DNA of 64,000 nt from Ambrosia x helenae (GCA_030844895.1 CM061223.1:33451435-33515434); one strand, 5' to 3'; shown: positions 33,206 through 44,883, numbered from the stretch's first letter. Notes: generated by a model not told the origin, from the sequence alone. Program-made: numbers and translations.

Positions 33206-33920
33206 TGTTAGGATCTGAGTTTGTTTGTTTTGATGTATTTAGAATAAGATGAGAAATGAATGATGTAAGTATATATGGAAAGTGCGGCGGAATGATAAAC
33301 TATAATCAAAACAATGGGAATAATTGTTATCAATGATCAAATGCTTTCATTAATTGAAAGATTACAATCAGTACAAATACTCCCCCTCAGCCTGATCACA
33401 CAGTGATTGTTTGTCTGAGAGAATGTTTGTGTGTGATGTAATAGAACAGTACAAGCACTGTTCTATTTATAAACAAACCTAAACCATTGGTGACCTGTGC
33501 TGACGTCACCTAAGATAGTGACCTCTAACAGAATAACAACATAAAACATCTGCCCTATACAATCTACTGTTACATTACAAAACACTATAAGGTAAACTAC
33601 TGCTAAGGGAAAACTCTGATGGTCTTGCAACGTCTGTTGGAGTCTAAGTGTTGTTGACTCCAACAGACCTTTAGTCTTCAGTACTTGATCAGCAGTTGTT
33701 TCTTCATCAGACCTTTGGTCAGCAGTTGTTCTCTATCAGTTGTTTTCTATCAGTCCTTTGTATCAGTAGTTGTCACAGCAGTTGTTTGGATGGAACAGTT
33801 GTTAGGGTCAGCAGTCTTTTGGGAAGAGCATGTTGTAAAGACTGTTTATTTGTGGAATCAACTGTTAGCATATTTTGGCTTTTCAATCATTTGTTCTTCT
33901 CCAGGTCAGCAGACCCAACA
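33206..33920 (-). mobile_element. 3' LTR of copia E (715 bp)
   Basis: Minus orientation: TGTTGGGTCTGCTGACC at 33920 to GATCCTAACA at 33206. TATA box TTTATAAATA on the minus strand at about 33464-33473. TGACGTCA at 33501-33508 lies about 30 bp upstream of it. U3 holds five AACAACTG words (33693-33803 as CAGTTGTT). The 5' LTR has four of them. Confidence 0.92.
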
Positions 33921-33930
33921 ATCTCCCCTT
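33921..33930 (-). promoter_or_regulatory. Polypurine tract of copia E
   Basis: AAGGGGAGAT on the minus strand, directly adjoining the TGTTGGG start of the 3' LTR. Primes plus-strand DNA synthesis. Confidence 0.85.
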
Positions 33931-33959
33931 AGAACAGATGATGCCAAAACTAAGCTTTA

Positions 33960-36900
33960 TTATTGATCTTTATTTCTCATCAGACTTTCTCTGATTTGTC
34001 CTTTGAATTGAAGTTCAAAGTCCAAGGCAAATAGGTCTTCTACATCTCTTTCAAGCTCAAGATTTAGCAGTGTTTGGAGATCATTTGCACACAAGCTATA
34101 TGCATCATCCATGCTTAGCTTCTGAACTTTTCCATCTGACCTGAGCAGAGTCAATTCATGGTTGTCTTTATTGACTCTCCATTTTAGAATTATTGAGTTA
34201 GTGGATTTGCTGAGATGCACTTTTATTCTTGATGAGTTTGGTGATGGAGGTCTCCCAATGAGTTCTCTGAGCTTGTCAGTAGTGGGATTTGAGAAAAAGT
34301 GTACTTTATTGAAGAGGCCCTCTTTTATGAAAGTATCAGCAAACTTCTTCTGATCTTCTTCAGACATTTCTTTCTGTTTCTTGAACTGTCTTCTTGCAGC
34401 AGCTGATAGATCAGAAGTATCCAGTAAGCTGTCTAGAGTAAAAGCCTGTTGAGGTCTCTTCATCAATGGTTCATCAGTGTAGACAGGTTTTCTGGGTAGG
34501 CTGGGATCTTTCTTCCTGTTTTCTTCTAGTCTCTTGTATGTTTCAACCAGCCTCAGCTCAGACCATCTTGCAACAGACCTCATCTCCCCATAATCAGCAG
34601 CCACTATTTCTTGTCTCATCCTCTTGAACTTCAAGGCTCTGGCTGGATCTCTGCCTTTACCAAAATCAGGGGCAAAGACTTTAGCTTGGAGATTTTTGGC
34701 CAACTCTTCTATTCTTAAGAGTTCTTCCCTTAGTGCATGAGTGGTCCATCTTGCAAACTGTTTCTTGTTTGCTTTGTAAGGCTTGGTTGCCAAGATCTGT
34801 TCTAGAAGGGATTCCCTAACCTCCTTTTCCATGTCACTACTGAGAGGCATGGCAGACATGGAATTGCTCAGGGTCTTAGCAAAATCTTCAATCCTTCTCA
34901 ATTTGCTAAGTTCTGCTGAATGGATGCCCTGAGCAGTCCTGTCATCCTTCCCTTTGCATTTCTCTTTTATGATGGCATCTGCCTGTTCACCCTTGTATTT
35001 AAGATATTTGTCAATGTTTAGGGGAACAGGGAAATGTTAAAGAGAAGGGAAAGATCTATCAGATGGTTGTTCAGTATTGTAGAAGGATTGCATTTCCCCC
35101 TTGAGTAGATCAAGTTCAAGGGGATACTGAACAGCCAATGGTGTAATGGTTGGTGGTGGTCTATGGGATTTGAATTGTGAAGTGTGTGGTGAAAATGATG
35201 AGAGTGGAATGGCTGATATAGGTGTGGATTGTGTGGTTGAGGTGGTGTGTGGTGATGTTTGTATGTTTTCATCCTGTACAACAAAGGTTGATTTCCTCTT
35301 CCTTTTGTACAAGATTTTTGGTGATGGTGGTGTGGAAGCAGTGGTTGTGTTAACATCTGTTGGTTCCTTAGTAGGGCCAGCAGATGTTTGGGATTTGGGT
35401 GGTGATGTGATTGTAGGTTTTGTGGTTGTAGGTTCAAATGTGGTTGTAGGTTCAGGTGTTGTGGTTTTATCAGTGGTTTGGGTGGCAGCAGTGGTTTTGT
35501 CAGCAGTGGCTTTATCAACAGAGGTTTTGACAGCAGTGGTTTTTAGTTTAGATGGTGGTTGCCTGACATGTTTAGCAGACATCTTCTTCCTTTTTGAGGA
35601 TCCCACATCTTCAACTTCCTGCTGTTGTTCCCTTTTTAGTTGTACCAACAACTCTGCTTTGGCTTCCAAGGTGTCAGCCCTCTTTTGTTTGTCTTCAGCA
35701 GCTTTTTCAGCTTCTTCATTTGCAGAGTTCTCTACTGCTTTATCTTTGCTGGTTTGTTGTTGTTGTTGTTGGGATGCGGTTTGAGTTTGTTGTTGTTGTG
35801 GTGCTGTTTGAGTAGACCCTGGTATGTTGGCAGACTTTGATTTACCTTTTTGTGAAGGTGGACAACCAAAGGGATCTAGCTTTAGCAACCTATCTCTGTC
35901 ACTCTCCCCCTTTTTGGCATCATCAGCTGTGAATGCATCATCATCTTCATCCCTGAGAATCGTGGTAGGGGCAGAGTCAGTGGTCTTCAGCAAATGGTCT
36001 TTGATGGCTTGAATGTCTGCATGGGTATCTTTGTACCTTGCATCTACCATGTTTCTTATTTCAGCCATGTAGGTTTCATGAGTCTGATCTGCTAGGTTTC
36101 TGTGAGCTATGATGATGGGGGAAACAGATTTCCATAGCTCACTAGCAGTGTCAGATGTGGATGGTTGACTCTTGGAAAGAGTAGCCAAGGATTCCAAGAT
36201 TAGCTTGACATCGGATTTGATATCAGCAACAGAGGTTTCAATGGTTTGAACTCTAGCCGTCAATTCTTGGTATTTTAATCCATCACCTAAGTTAATAGGA
36301 TCATCTGAATTCCTACCAGTGGTAGTTTTAACTGATTCAGTCCTAGGAGGTGAATCTAAAGGATGAGAACCAGATGCCCCTTTTTTCTTGGTTCTGGGGA
36401 CTTCCAACTGATTTTGGGGACACTATAGTGGCCTCATCAGTTGTTGCCTTCAAGGGAGTCTTAGTTATGTAACCACTGTCCTGGTGTGAGACAATGGTCT
36501 CTACAGCAGTAGTGGTTGCTCCACTTGAAAACTCACCTAGCTTTACATTGAACTCTAGGGGTGTAACCTCCTCATCTGTTTGTGGGATGGCTGATTGAAT
36601 ATCCTCATTCCCAGTCACTTGTGGAGGTATACTCTCATTGACAGGTGAAAGAGAGGAACTGGGATTTTCCTGAGTTTTGTCAATAGCCTCAAACAGAGGT
36701 TGCATGGTTTGTGGAACATGTGATGGTGAAGGTGGAGGAGTAAAAAGAGAATTAGCCCTGGGAGAGGGGCTTGTGAACATATGGCCAAGTGACTCATATG
36801 TATCATGATGTGGTTACCCTTGGCTTACCACATGATCCTTTTGGGAGGATGCATGAGGAGTTTGGTCAGGTTGAGATATTTCCAACTGTTGTGAGGAAGT

Positions 36901-37889
36901 AACAACAGTGGTTTCTAGTTGCTTTTGTGTTGCAACAGAGTTATCTTCTGGTATCTCATCTTCCAGAAGTCTCTTTTGTGGTGGAGTGGTGGTTTTTGTG
37001 GATGGACGTTTTCTTTTGGAGATGGCTGGTGTGGGTTTCATAGCACTGGATGTAGTGCCATGATCACCAGGAGCAGTGGGCTCAACAACAGAGGTTTGGA
37101 CAACAGTTGTTGTCTTAGTCCTCTTTGTTTGTGTTTTTGAAACCTTTGACACTTTTGATACTTTTTATTGGGTGTTTGCACCCAGCATTCTTATGAAAGT
37201 TTCATCAGTTAGACTCTTCATTTGCATAGGCTCACCCTTTTGGAAAACTTTTTCTGGTAAAACCTTTTGAAGGAATACACGTAAGATTCTTGGGTAAATT
37301 AGAAAAGCATTGTTTGACCCAGACTTTATGGCTTTCACATTTGACACTAAATCCATAAACAGTCCCTGGGATAGATTGAAGTCAGAATCTGACAACATAG
37401 CATAACCCAAGTACTGAATCCTCAATGGGATTTTATTAAAGGATGTGGACTTAGCGGAGACACAGAGAAGAAGGGTATGGAAGAAAAATTTCATGACTGG
37501 TGGGAAAAACTTTTTGAAAAGTGTTGACCCAGTCATCTGTGCATCATACCCCCTTTCCTGAAACTCTGTGTGGAGCTCTGTTTTAGGGAAAGAGTCTTTA
37601 CCTGACAGGTCATTAAGTGCGAAGGTTGTGGATATCAATTGAGGGTAATGACAATACTTGTTTAACCAATTTTTGAGATAATGGAAGTAGGCTTTTTGTC
37701 TTGAAGAAAGAACTCAGCATTCAACCAGAATTCTTGGAGAGTATCAAGATAGATAGGGGCGTCAGCGGTTAGGATTGTCAGGTATTTGGATTTTAGGATG
37801 ATGTCGATGGTGGAATGAAATGGAGTATTTTCATATGTTTTAACCAGATATGGAAGGTAATTGTGGGTGGCTTTATCTTGAAGATCCAT
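33960..37889 (-). pseudogene. Third ORF of copia E (about 1,300 codons), function unknown
   Basis: Starts at ATG 37889 (MDLQDKATHNYLPYLVKTYE). Residues 1-240 form a compact part (IYLDTLQEFWLNAEFFL; LFKKFFPPVMKFFFHTLLLC; FLIYPRILRVFLQKVLPEKV). Next is a long Ser/Thr/Pro/Lys region with nuclear-signal-like basic runs (KRKRPSTK, SKRKKMSAK, KRKRKS). A helical segment (QELTARVQTIETSVADIKSD) and Gln runs follow. The C-terminal charged domain (34977-33960) is largely helical (LRRIEDFAKTLSNSM ... LRELIGRPPSP ... LLNLELERDVEDLFALDFEL). Three in-frame TAA codons (37165, 36814, 35037) and two frameshifts (near 37650 and 36400) break it, yet over 90 percent of its length stays open in the right frame. 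I see no signal peptide or membrane span, so it does not look like an envelope. It follows pol by 514 bp and has its own promoter-like region. Confidence 0.7.
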
Positions 37890-37984
37890 TGTAATGGATT
37901 TTGAAGTTGAGAACGAGTGGAATTTGATTGAGGGTTTGAGAATGAAGAAGACGGTTTAAGTATTTTGAATACAATGAGACAGTA

Positions 37985-38110
37985 TAACGACTGTTGTGAT
38001 AAAACAGGGTTTTTATAGGCTCTGGTGAAACCGCTGATGTGGCCAAAACTCTGCTTGTAGGAGCAGACGTGGCAAACATCTGATGGGTAAAACATCTGGT
38101 GGAGGACAGC
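37985..38110 (-). promoter_or_regulatory. Internal promoter of the copia E third ORF
   Basis: On the minus strand CCTATAAAAACC (TATA at about 38010-38017) lies about 120 bp upstream of the ATG at 37889. Between them is a typical plant leader (CTTCTTCATTCTCAAACCC, TCAATCAAATTCCACTCG). Upstream are CAGATGTTTTA, CAGATGTTTGCCACGTC and CAGCTGTTTGCC; CAGATGTTTTA also occurs in the LTR U3, at 33559-33569. Confidence 0.55.
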
Positions 38111-38149
38111 TGTTTTGGCAAACAGCTGATGCAAACAACTAATGCAAAC

Positions 38150-38402
38150 AACAGTTTTTTTTATTATTATAGATATATATATATATATATGTATATAGAT
38201 ATGGATAATAGAACAGTTGTTTTATCTGATCAGAGGTTTGAAACAGATTTTTTAACCAACAATGGATAAAATGAATGAAACAGTGGTTGTTTTATCTGAT
38301 CAGAGGTTTGAAATAGATTTTTCAACCAAAAAGCTATTTTTAAGGATGAATTTTTGATTTTCTGAAAACATTTTAATGCTTTTATTAAAAACATTTTGTT
38401 GT
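38150..38402 (-). repeat. Spacer between pol and third-ORF promoter, with TA tract and a tandem duplication
   Basis: (TA)n at 38170-38192, and a 65-70 bp imperfect tandem duplication (about 38211-38262 and 38279-38332, sharing GTTTTATCTGATCAGAGGTT). Confidence 0.8.
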
Positions 38403-40301
38403 TTAATCCATGTTTAGCATACCAATTCTAGAAATCAGATTTGTAAAGGTAGATGTGTCTAAAGCTTTTGTCAACACATCTGCCAACTGATCCTCTGTTG
38501 GAACATGGTGCAGAGAAATCAAACCTTTTTCATAGTTATCCCTGACAAAATGATGTCTGATGTCAATGTGTTTGGTAGTGGAGTGAGAGACCGGATTTTT
38601 GATGATATTTTCAGCAGCTTGACTATCCAACATGAGTGGAGTCTGTAATGCAGTTATCCCAAAATCCAGCAATTGATTTTGAAGCCACATGAGTTGGACT
38701 GTACAGCTTGCAGCTGCAATGTATTCAGCCTCAGCTGTTGAGGTGGAAACGGCAGCCTGCTTTTTGCTTTGCCAAGAAACTAAGGCATTCCCTAGAAATT
38801 GGCACCCTCCTGATGTGGATTTTCTTATGGTGTGACAGCCAGCAAAATCACTATCTGAATAACCTGAAAGCTCAATGTTTCCATTAGCAGGGTACCAGAT
38901 ACCAAGTGTGGGAGCACCTTTTAGGTATCTGAATATCCTTTTCACAGCAATAAGGTTTGACTTTCTAGGTGAAGCCTGGGATCTTGCACAGAAACAAGTG
39001 GCAAACATAATGTCTGGCCTAGATGCAGTTAAGTACAATAAAGACCCAATCATGCATCTATAATGTGTTTGATCAACCAGTTCATCCTTGTCATCAATAG
39101 TGAGTAGCTTGACTGTACTCATGGGTGTACTACATGGCTTACAGTCATTCATCTCAAATCTAGTTAGCAAATTCTTTACATATTTATTTTGATGAATGAA
39201 AGTGCCATTTTGCAGTTGTTTCACTTGGAGACCAAGGAAACACTGAAGTTCACCCATGGCACTCATTTCAAACTCTGCTCTCATTAGTTTCCTGAACTCT
39301 TCACACATTTTGTTACATGTGGATCCAAAGATGATGTCATCCACATATATTTGAACAATCATTAAGTCTTTTCCTTTCCATTTCAAAAATAAGGTTTTAT
39401 CAATTTTACCTCTTGTGAAGCCAATGGATAAGAGAAAAGTGGAAAGAGTTTCATACCAGGCCCTTGGTGCTTGTTTGAGTCCATACAAAGCTTTATTAAG
39501 CTTGTAGACATGATCAGGATGGAATGTGTCTTCAAAACCAGGTGGTTGACATACATAGACTTCCTCCTGAATTTCGCCATAAAGGAAGGCACATTTGATA
39601 TCCATCTGATACACCTTGATGTTGTGGTTGACAGCAAAGGCTAGAAAGAGTCTTATGGCTTCTAACCTTGCTACAGGAGCAAAGGTTTCATCATAGTCTA
39701 TTCCTTCTTCTTGTCTGAAGCCTTGAACCACAAGCCTGGCTTTATTCTTGACAACAATACCCCTTTCATCAGTTTTGTTTTTGAAGACCCTCTTTGTACC
39801 TATTGGACAAACATCCTTAGGTAGTGGTACAAGTTCCCATACTTGTTGTCTTTTGAACTGAAGGAGCTCTTCTTGCATAGCTTCTACCCAATTGTTGTCT
39901 TTCAGTGCCTCTTGGTACTTGACAGGTTGTGTGAGAGATAGGAACCCTGCAAAAAGACAGATATTGGAGGATTGGCTTCTAGTGAGCACACCTTCTCTAA
40001 TGTTGCCAATGATCTGGTCTGGTGGATGAGCTCTTAGGTAGATAAGATCTCCCTGATATGGTATGATGGCATTTTGTGGTGAGGGACAGAGGTTTGGTGA
40101 CTCTGTAGATGTAACATCTGTTTGCACTTCTGTAGTGCCATCAGATGTTTGGAATGGAGGTGGGGGAATGGGTCCAAGTGGTGTAAAACTGGACTGACTT
40201 TTGTCAACAGATGTTTGACTTTTGTCAACAGATGTTTGACTTTTGTCAACAGATGAATGTTCAGTGGTTGTGAGGGGTGAAGCAATGGTTTGAGGGTAAG
40301 A
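38403..40301 (-). pseudogene. Copia E reverse transcriptase and RNase H
   Basis: Continuous frame from just after the TAG at 40302-40304 to TAA at 38403. A Ser/Pro/Thr linker comes first, with three copies of SVDKSQT (40200-40260). Then WVEAMQEELLQFKRQQVWEL, GTKRVFKNKTDERG, DYDETFAPVARLEAIRLFLA, QMDIKCAFLYGEIQEEVYV, the catalytic IYVDDIIFGST (about 39340), and CMIGSLLYLTASRPDIMFA. The RNase H part has LSGYSDSDFAGC, SKKQAAVSTSTAEAEYIAAA, and ends TKHIDIRHHFVRD ... EDQLADVLTKAL. All catalytic residues are present. It is the C-terminal part of the gag-pol polyprotein. Confidence 0.92.
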
Positions 40302-41870
40302 CTAGCCAACAGTGGTTGACTCAGCTGTGACAGAGTTTTGACAATTGTTTTGAACAGCTGCTTCCTCTGATGCAGAATAGATTTTATAGTGACTGGGGAT
40401 CACAACATCTGTTCTGTAATCTTGTTGTGGAGACTGTGGAATACCTACATTGTTAGTTTTAACAGTGATATCTTCAAATTTGAACTTATCTAAGTCAAAA
40501 AGTTCAGCAGGATTTGCTGGGATTTTTAGGGATGAAAGTTCATTGAACTTTACATTCAGAGTTTCTTCTATTGTCTTGGTCTTTGTGTTAAACACTTTAT
40601 AAGCCTTGGCAGTAGAAGAATATCCCAGAAAATAACCACAATCTACTTTGGCTGCAAATTTTGAAATGGAATCTTTGAGATTTAAGATGAAACATGGGCA
40701 GCCAAAGATTTTGAAAAATGAAATTAATGGTTTGATTTTGAACAGAATTTCATAAGCAGTTTTTTGATGTCTTGGGTTGATCAAAACTCTGTTTTGAACA
40801 TAGCAAGCAGTGTTTACAGCTTCTGCCCAGAAGGACAATGGCAAACCAGAATCTGCTAGCATGGTTCTTGCAGCTTCAATAAGAGTTCTATTTTTCCTCT
40901 CAACCACCCCATTTTGTTCTGGTGTTCTTGGGATGCTGTACTGCCTCACAATCCCTTTTGACACACAGTAATCATCCAACTCCTTATTTTTAAACTCTGT
41001 TCCATTGTCACTCGTGAAGACTTTTACTGGCAAGTCATATTGTTTTTCAACTTTGGTGACAATGTCCTTCAAAATACCTGCAGTCTCATCCTTGGAATGT
41101 AAAAAGTAAGTCCATGTAAACCTAGAAAAATCATCAACTATGACAAGACAAAATCTCTTTCTTCTTAGACTCATGATTTTAACAGGGCCAAACAAGTCCA
41201 TGTGCAACAATTGTAGACATTGACTGGTTTTGGACTCATCAATGGACTTGTAAGAGCTTTTATGTTGTTTCCCTTTTAGACAGGAAACACAATGCTCATC
41301 ACATTTGAATTCTTTTGATGGTAAGCCTCTGACAAGACTTTGTTTAGAGAGTGTGTTGATAGTATTAAGGTTGGTATGACCCAGTCTCCTATGCCACAAT
41401 TCTGTCTCCTTTGTGGAGGCTGCAGAAAACAAACAGACATTTGCCATAGGATTGTCCTTTAACATATCAACAACATACACATTGCCACTTCTATGAGCAA
41501 CAAGTTGTGCTTTGCTCTCAGCAATGATGGTATCAATCTTTTTCACCACTTCTGGCCCAATAATCTTGCAAGTTTTCTTTGTGAAGAATGAGCCATAACC
41601 TTTGTCACTCATTTGTGAAACACTCAGAAGATTAAACTTGAGATTATCAATAAGATTGACATTTTCAAACTTGAGTTTCCCAGCTTGTACAGTCCCTGAC
41701 CCCAACACCTTACCTTTTGACTCATTACCAAAGGATATATCACCCCCTCCATGAGCTAAGAAGTCCAGAAGAAGGGCTCTACATCCTGTCATGTGCCTGG
41801 AGCCTCCACTATCTACATAACAAAGACTATCTAAACAAGCAGAAGCTCCCTGCACATCAGTAATGGATTA
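40302..41870 (-). pseudogene. Copia E protease and integrase
   Basis: Protease motif CYVDSGGSRHMTG, with LLSVSQMSDKGYGSFFTKKT after it. Then the integrase HHCC zinc domain (ELWHRRLGHTNLNTI ... CDEHCVSCLKGKQHK) and the core: LLHMDLFGPVK (first Asp), FTSDNGTEFKNKELDDYC (second Asp), PEQNGVVERKNRTLIEAART (Glu). Downstream PLISFFKIFGCPCFIL and FNTKTKTIEETLNVKFNE complete the family pattern. The frame is bounded by an in-frame TAA at 41868-41870 and TAG at 40302-40304, both where a Gln codon would fit. No other damage is visible. Confidence 0.9.
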
Positions 41871-42506
41871 GTTTTGGTGAGTGTCCAAAGCCAAGTTGGC
41901 TTTGGATGGGTCCTCAGACTTTTCAGACTCAAGCTTTGGAAGATGATCAGTGGTTTGAACTAATTTTTGAATCAAGTTCAACAACTGTTGCTGACCATTT
42001 GCCAGTGCTTGAATGTCAACACTTGGGGCAACAGTTGTTTGATCACTTCCAGACAGATGATAGTACCCATAGGGATTTCTGTTCACTCTTGGTTTAGAGG
42101 GTCTTTTTGGCTCCTCATAAACATGTGACAGACTATGACATGGTGGTTGTCCATATCCTCTTGGGTACTTGCTTGTGGGTGGAGCATCTGTTACTTGGAC
42201 ATCCCTAGGAGCAGATGTTTCAAGACTTTTAGTAACAGATGTTTGAACAGGAGTGAAGGTCTGTTTGGGCTTTCCTTTTGAAGTACTTACCCCAGGATTT
42301 GCAAGAGTTTTAGCTTTGTACTCTTGTATTTTCACATCAAAATTTTTGAGATACAAGCACTCTTTGGTTTTGTGATTCTTTTTCCCACATATTGAACATG
42401 TGGCTTGGGAATCACATACACTTGTTCCTTTGTTAATGTCATATGCTTTTAGAAGAAAATAGTTTTTAGTGACATGATTCTTCTTTTCACAGAAATCACA
42501 GAACAA
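41871..42506 (-). pseudogene. Copia E gag C-terminal part with two zinc knuckles
   Basis: LFCDFCEKKNHVTKNYFLLK is a CCHC-like knuckle whose last Cys is Tyr. ATCSICGKKNHKTKECLYLK is an intact CCHC. A Thr/Ser/Pro-rich stretch and a C-terminal IQALANGQQQLLNLIQKL helix follow. A one-base frameshift around 42505 separates it from the preceding segment; the reading is otherwise in line with gag-pol. Confidence 0.75.
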
Positions 42507-43596
42507 GTGGACAGTCTTTTCTTTCTTCTTCCCTTTTCAGCCTTTTTTCAGCAGATGTTTGACCATCTGTTGGAAGGTTTTTCAAGGGAATGATTTTTGC
42601 CTGAGGAGCTGTCTTTCCTTCAGGTGTTTTAAAATTAACAGGTTTAAAATTCTCAAGAGTACCACACTCATCAGACCAAGTAGGTTTAAATTCATACTTT
42701 TCAAGTTTAGTGAATGATGAGGAACCTCCTGGTTTTTCTGGAACAATTTTCTTACCATTTGGTTCAGTGATTTTAATCTCTTGACCCTGCAAGTTTGTTG
42801 GTACTATCTCAACAGACTTTTGATCCCTTTTGTCAGTGTTTTCAAAAGCTGGAGCAGTGGTTTCAAAACCAAAACCAAACTTCACATGACTTTTGGTTTG
42901 TTTGTTGAGTAGCATTTCAAATCCTCTACATGATTCCACCTATTTCTGACATTCAACTTAGGTGGACTCAAGCTCACTTTTACAACTCTGATATTTTGTT
43001 ATCATAGTTTGGAGCTGGTCTTTGGTTATTGTTGCTTCATGTTTTAAACTGCTTATTTAAGATTCCTTTTCAGTTAAACTTGTTTTTAATTCTTTTGAAA
43101 GTTTTTCAAGTTTAACCTCATCATCTAAAATTTTCTTTCTAAGGTTTTCATTCACCTCTTTGATGTTAGCAAATGCTATCACACATCTGTCAGAACATAA
43201 ATCCTTAAGAATTTGAGGAGATACCTTAGCAGCAGCCATCAATGCACAATCACACTTGCACTCACAATCATCAGATGCACCCCAGGGATCTGAGAGATTT
43301 ACAACCTCTTCTTCAGGTTTTTCACCTGTAACAACTTCATCAACAACATTAGATTCAGTCACCACCTCCTCAGATTCAACCTCTTCTACCATAGCCATGA
43401 AACAAAAGTTTTCTGCTTCATTTTCAGCTTTGGCAACTAATGCAAAATTTTCATCTGTTAACTCATCTGGTAGACTGCTCCAATCAACAAAGCCTTGTGT
43501 AAAGAAGCTCTGTTGACTGGTCTCTGCAGGAGCAGAGGATGGAGCAACAGTCGTTTGCACAGGTGCTTGAGCAACAGGTGTTTGCACATAGTGGAT
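42507..43596 (-). pseudogene. Copia E gag middle region
   Basis: Acidic and coiled-coil segment: NFALVAKAENEAENFCFMAM, EEVESEEVVTESNVVDEVV, then KILDDEVKLEKLSKELKTSL, followed by KFGFGFETTAPAFEN and FKPTWSDECGTLENFKPVNF. Copia gags with two zinc regions often have such a middle section. In-frame stops: TAA 43057-43059, TAA 42958-42960, TAG 42940-42942, all one base change from a Gln codon. Confidence 0.7.
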
Positions 43597-44883
43597 CTAA
43601 GGAACAGTGGTTTGGACATACTGGACAGGAACAGTGTTTGAGGACTGTGCAAAATGAGCAGTGTTTTGCACATTTGGTCCAGGGGTATTATAGGAATTTT
43701 GATAAGTGTTGGTCTGAGGTCTTTGATTTGGATAGGTGATTATAGGTGTACCATGTTGACTCCTACATTCCCTAGCAAAATGACCAAGTCTATGACATTT
43801 ATAACACTTTATCTTTGATTTATCCAACCCAACCTTTGATCTGTCAGTTAACCCTGGAAACCTTCTCCCAGTTTTCTTGTAAAAATTGTTAGTTCTTACA
43901 CTGAGAAGGGCCAATTGGTGCATAATGTCCATTTCTTCCAAATCATCAGGGTCAAAGTATTTCAGGTCATCATACTCAAAGGATATGTTATCAGATGCCT
44001 GGATATCACCACCACTTGCTGTGAAAGCATAGTTTGGTGAATAAGAATCAGAGTTAAAACCTGAGTTAAAACCTGAAGTTATGTCAATGAAGTGATCATA
44101 ACTCTGATCCTTAGTGTTTCCAGGCACCTCATCATGACCCAAAAGTGCTGTATTCCCAAATACGTAATCATCAGACACTTTTCCAGAGTCCTGGAGCTTC
44201 TTTTTCTAGTTAAGCTCTCTCTCATAGGTCAAGAGCTTACCATGAAGCTGGGTCAGTGATAGGTCCTTAAATCCAATTGAGTTTCTCATAACAATAGCAA
44301 TAGTGTCCCATTTGTCTGGTAATGATCTTAAAAACCTATGGTTCAAGGTTGAATGGGGGTAAGTAAGACCAACCAGTTTTAGTTCATTAATGAGACAGTT
44401 AAACCTCTCAAATTGTTGAGTTAATGACTCTCCCTTGACATGACTGAATGTTTCATATTGTTGGTTAAGTATTTCACGATTGTTTTCAATAACCTCTTCA
44501 GTCCCACCAAATTGTTCTTTCAGTGCATCCCACAACTCCTTTGCACTGTTACAGTGTAACAGCCCAGCATATATATCATTGGGTAGAGCCATGGCCACAA
44601 TACTGAAGGCCTTAGCATCTAACTCAATTTTCTGAAAATCCTGGTCAGAGTAGTTTTCAAGTTTCTTTGGCTCCTGAACCTTGGGATCTTCAGTACTCGG
44701 CACCATCGGAACATGTGGTCCGAAGATAACCGACTTCGAACACCCAGTGTTCTGTTGAGCTAGAACATGGCGCATCCGACGTTGCCAGATATTGTATTCA
44801 GATCTGACAAGCGTCGGTGGCTTGTTGTTCGTGCCAGTGTTATGTGGATCGTGATTGGTTGAAGCCATTCTCTGATTTTTCAA
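43597..44883 (-). pseudogene. Copia E gag, N-terminal half (UBN2-type) with zinc knuckle
   Basis: From 44862 (MASTNHDPHNTGTNNKPP): WQRRMRHVLAQQNTG, DLDAKAFSIVAMAL-type core (KIELDAKAFSIVAMALPNDI), AKELWDALKEQFGGTEEV, and FERFNCLINELKLVGLTYP, the UBN2 gag domain. After an in-frame TAG (44206-44208) comes SDDYVFGNTALLGHDEV, an acidic stretch and an intact CCHC knuckle KCYKCHRLGHFAREC (about 43810-43770). It ends at a TAG (43597-43599), again in frame with what follows. Capsid and nucleocapsid functions are expected of an intact copy. Confidence 0.85.

Noticed and set aside
35146..35784. Long plus-strand open frame opposite the copia E third ORF
   Set aside because: It is the antisense of a low-complexity Thr/Pro/Gln coding region; composition explains the open frame.
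33960..37889. Retroviral-type envelope gene in copia E
   Set aside because: No signal peptide, membrane span or cysteine-rich ectodomain pattern is visible; the protein is basic, Gln/Thr-rich and helical. 'Third ORF' is the safer name.
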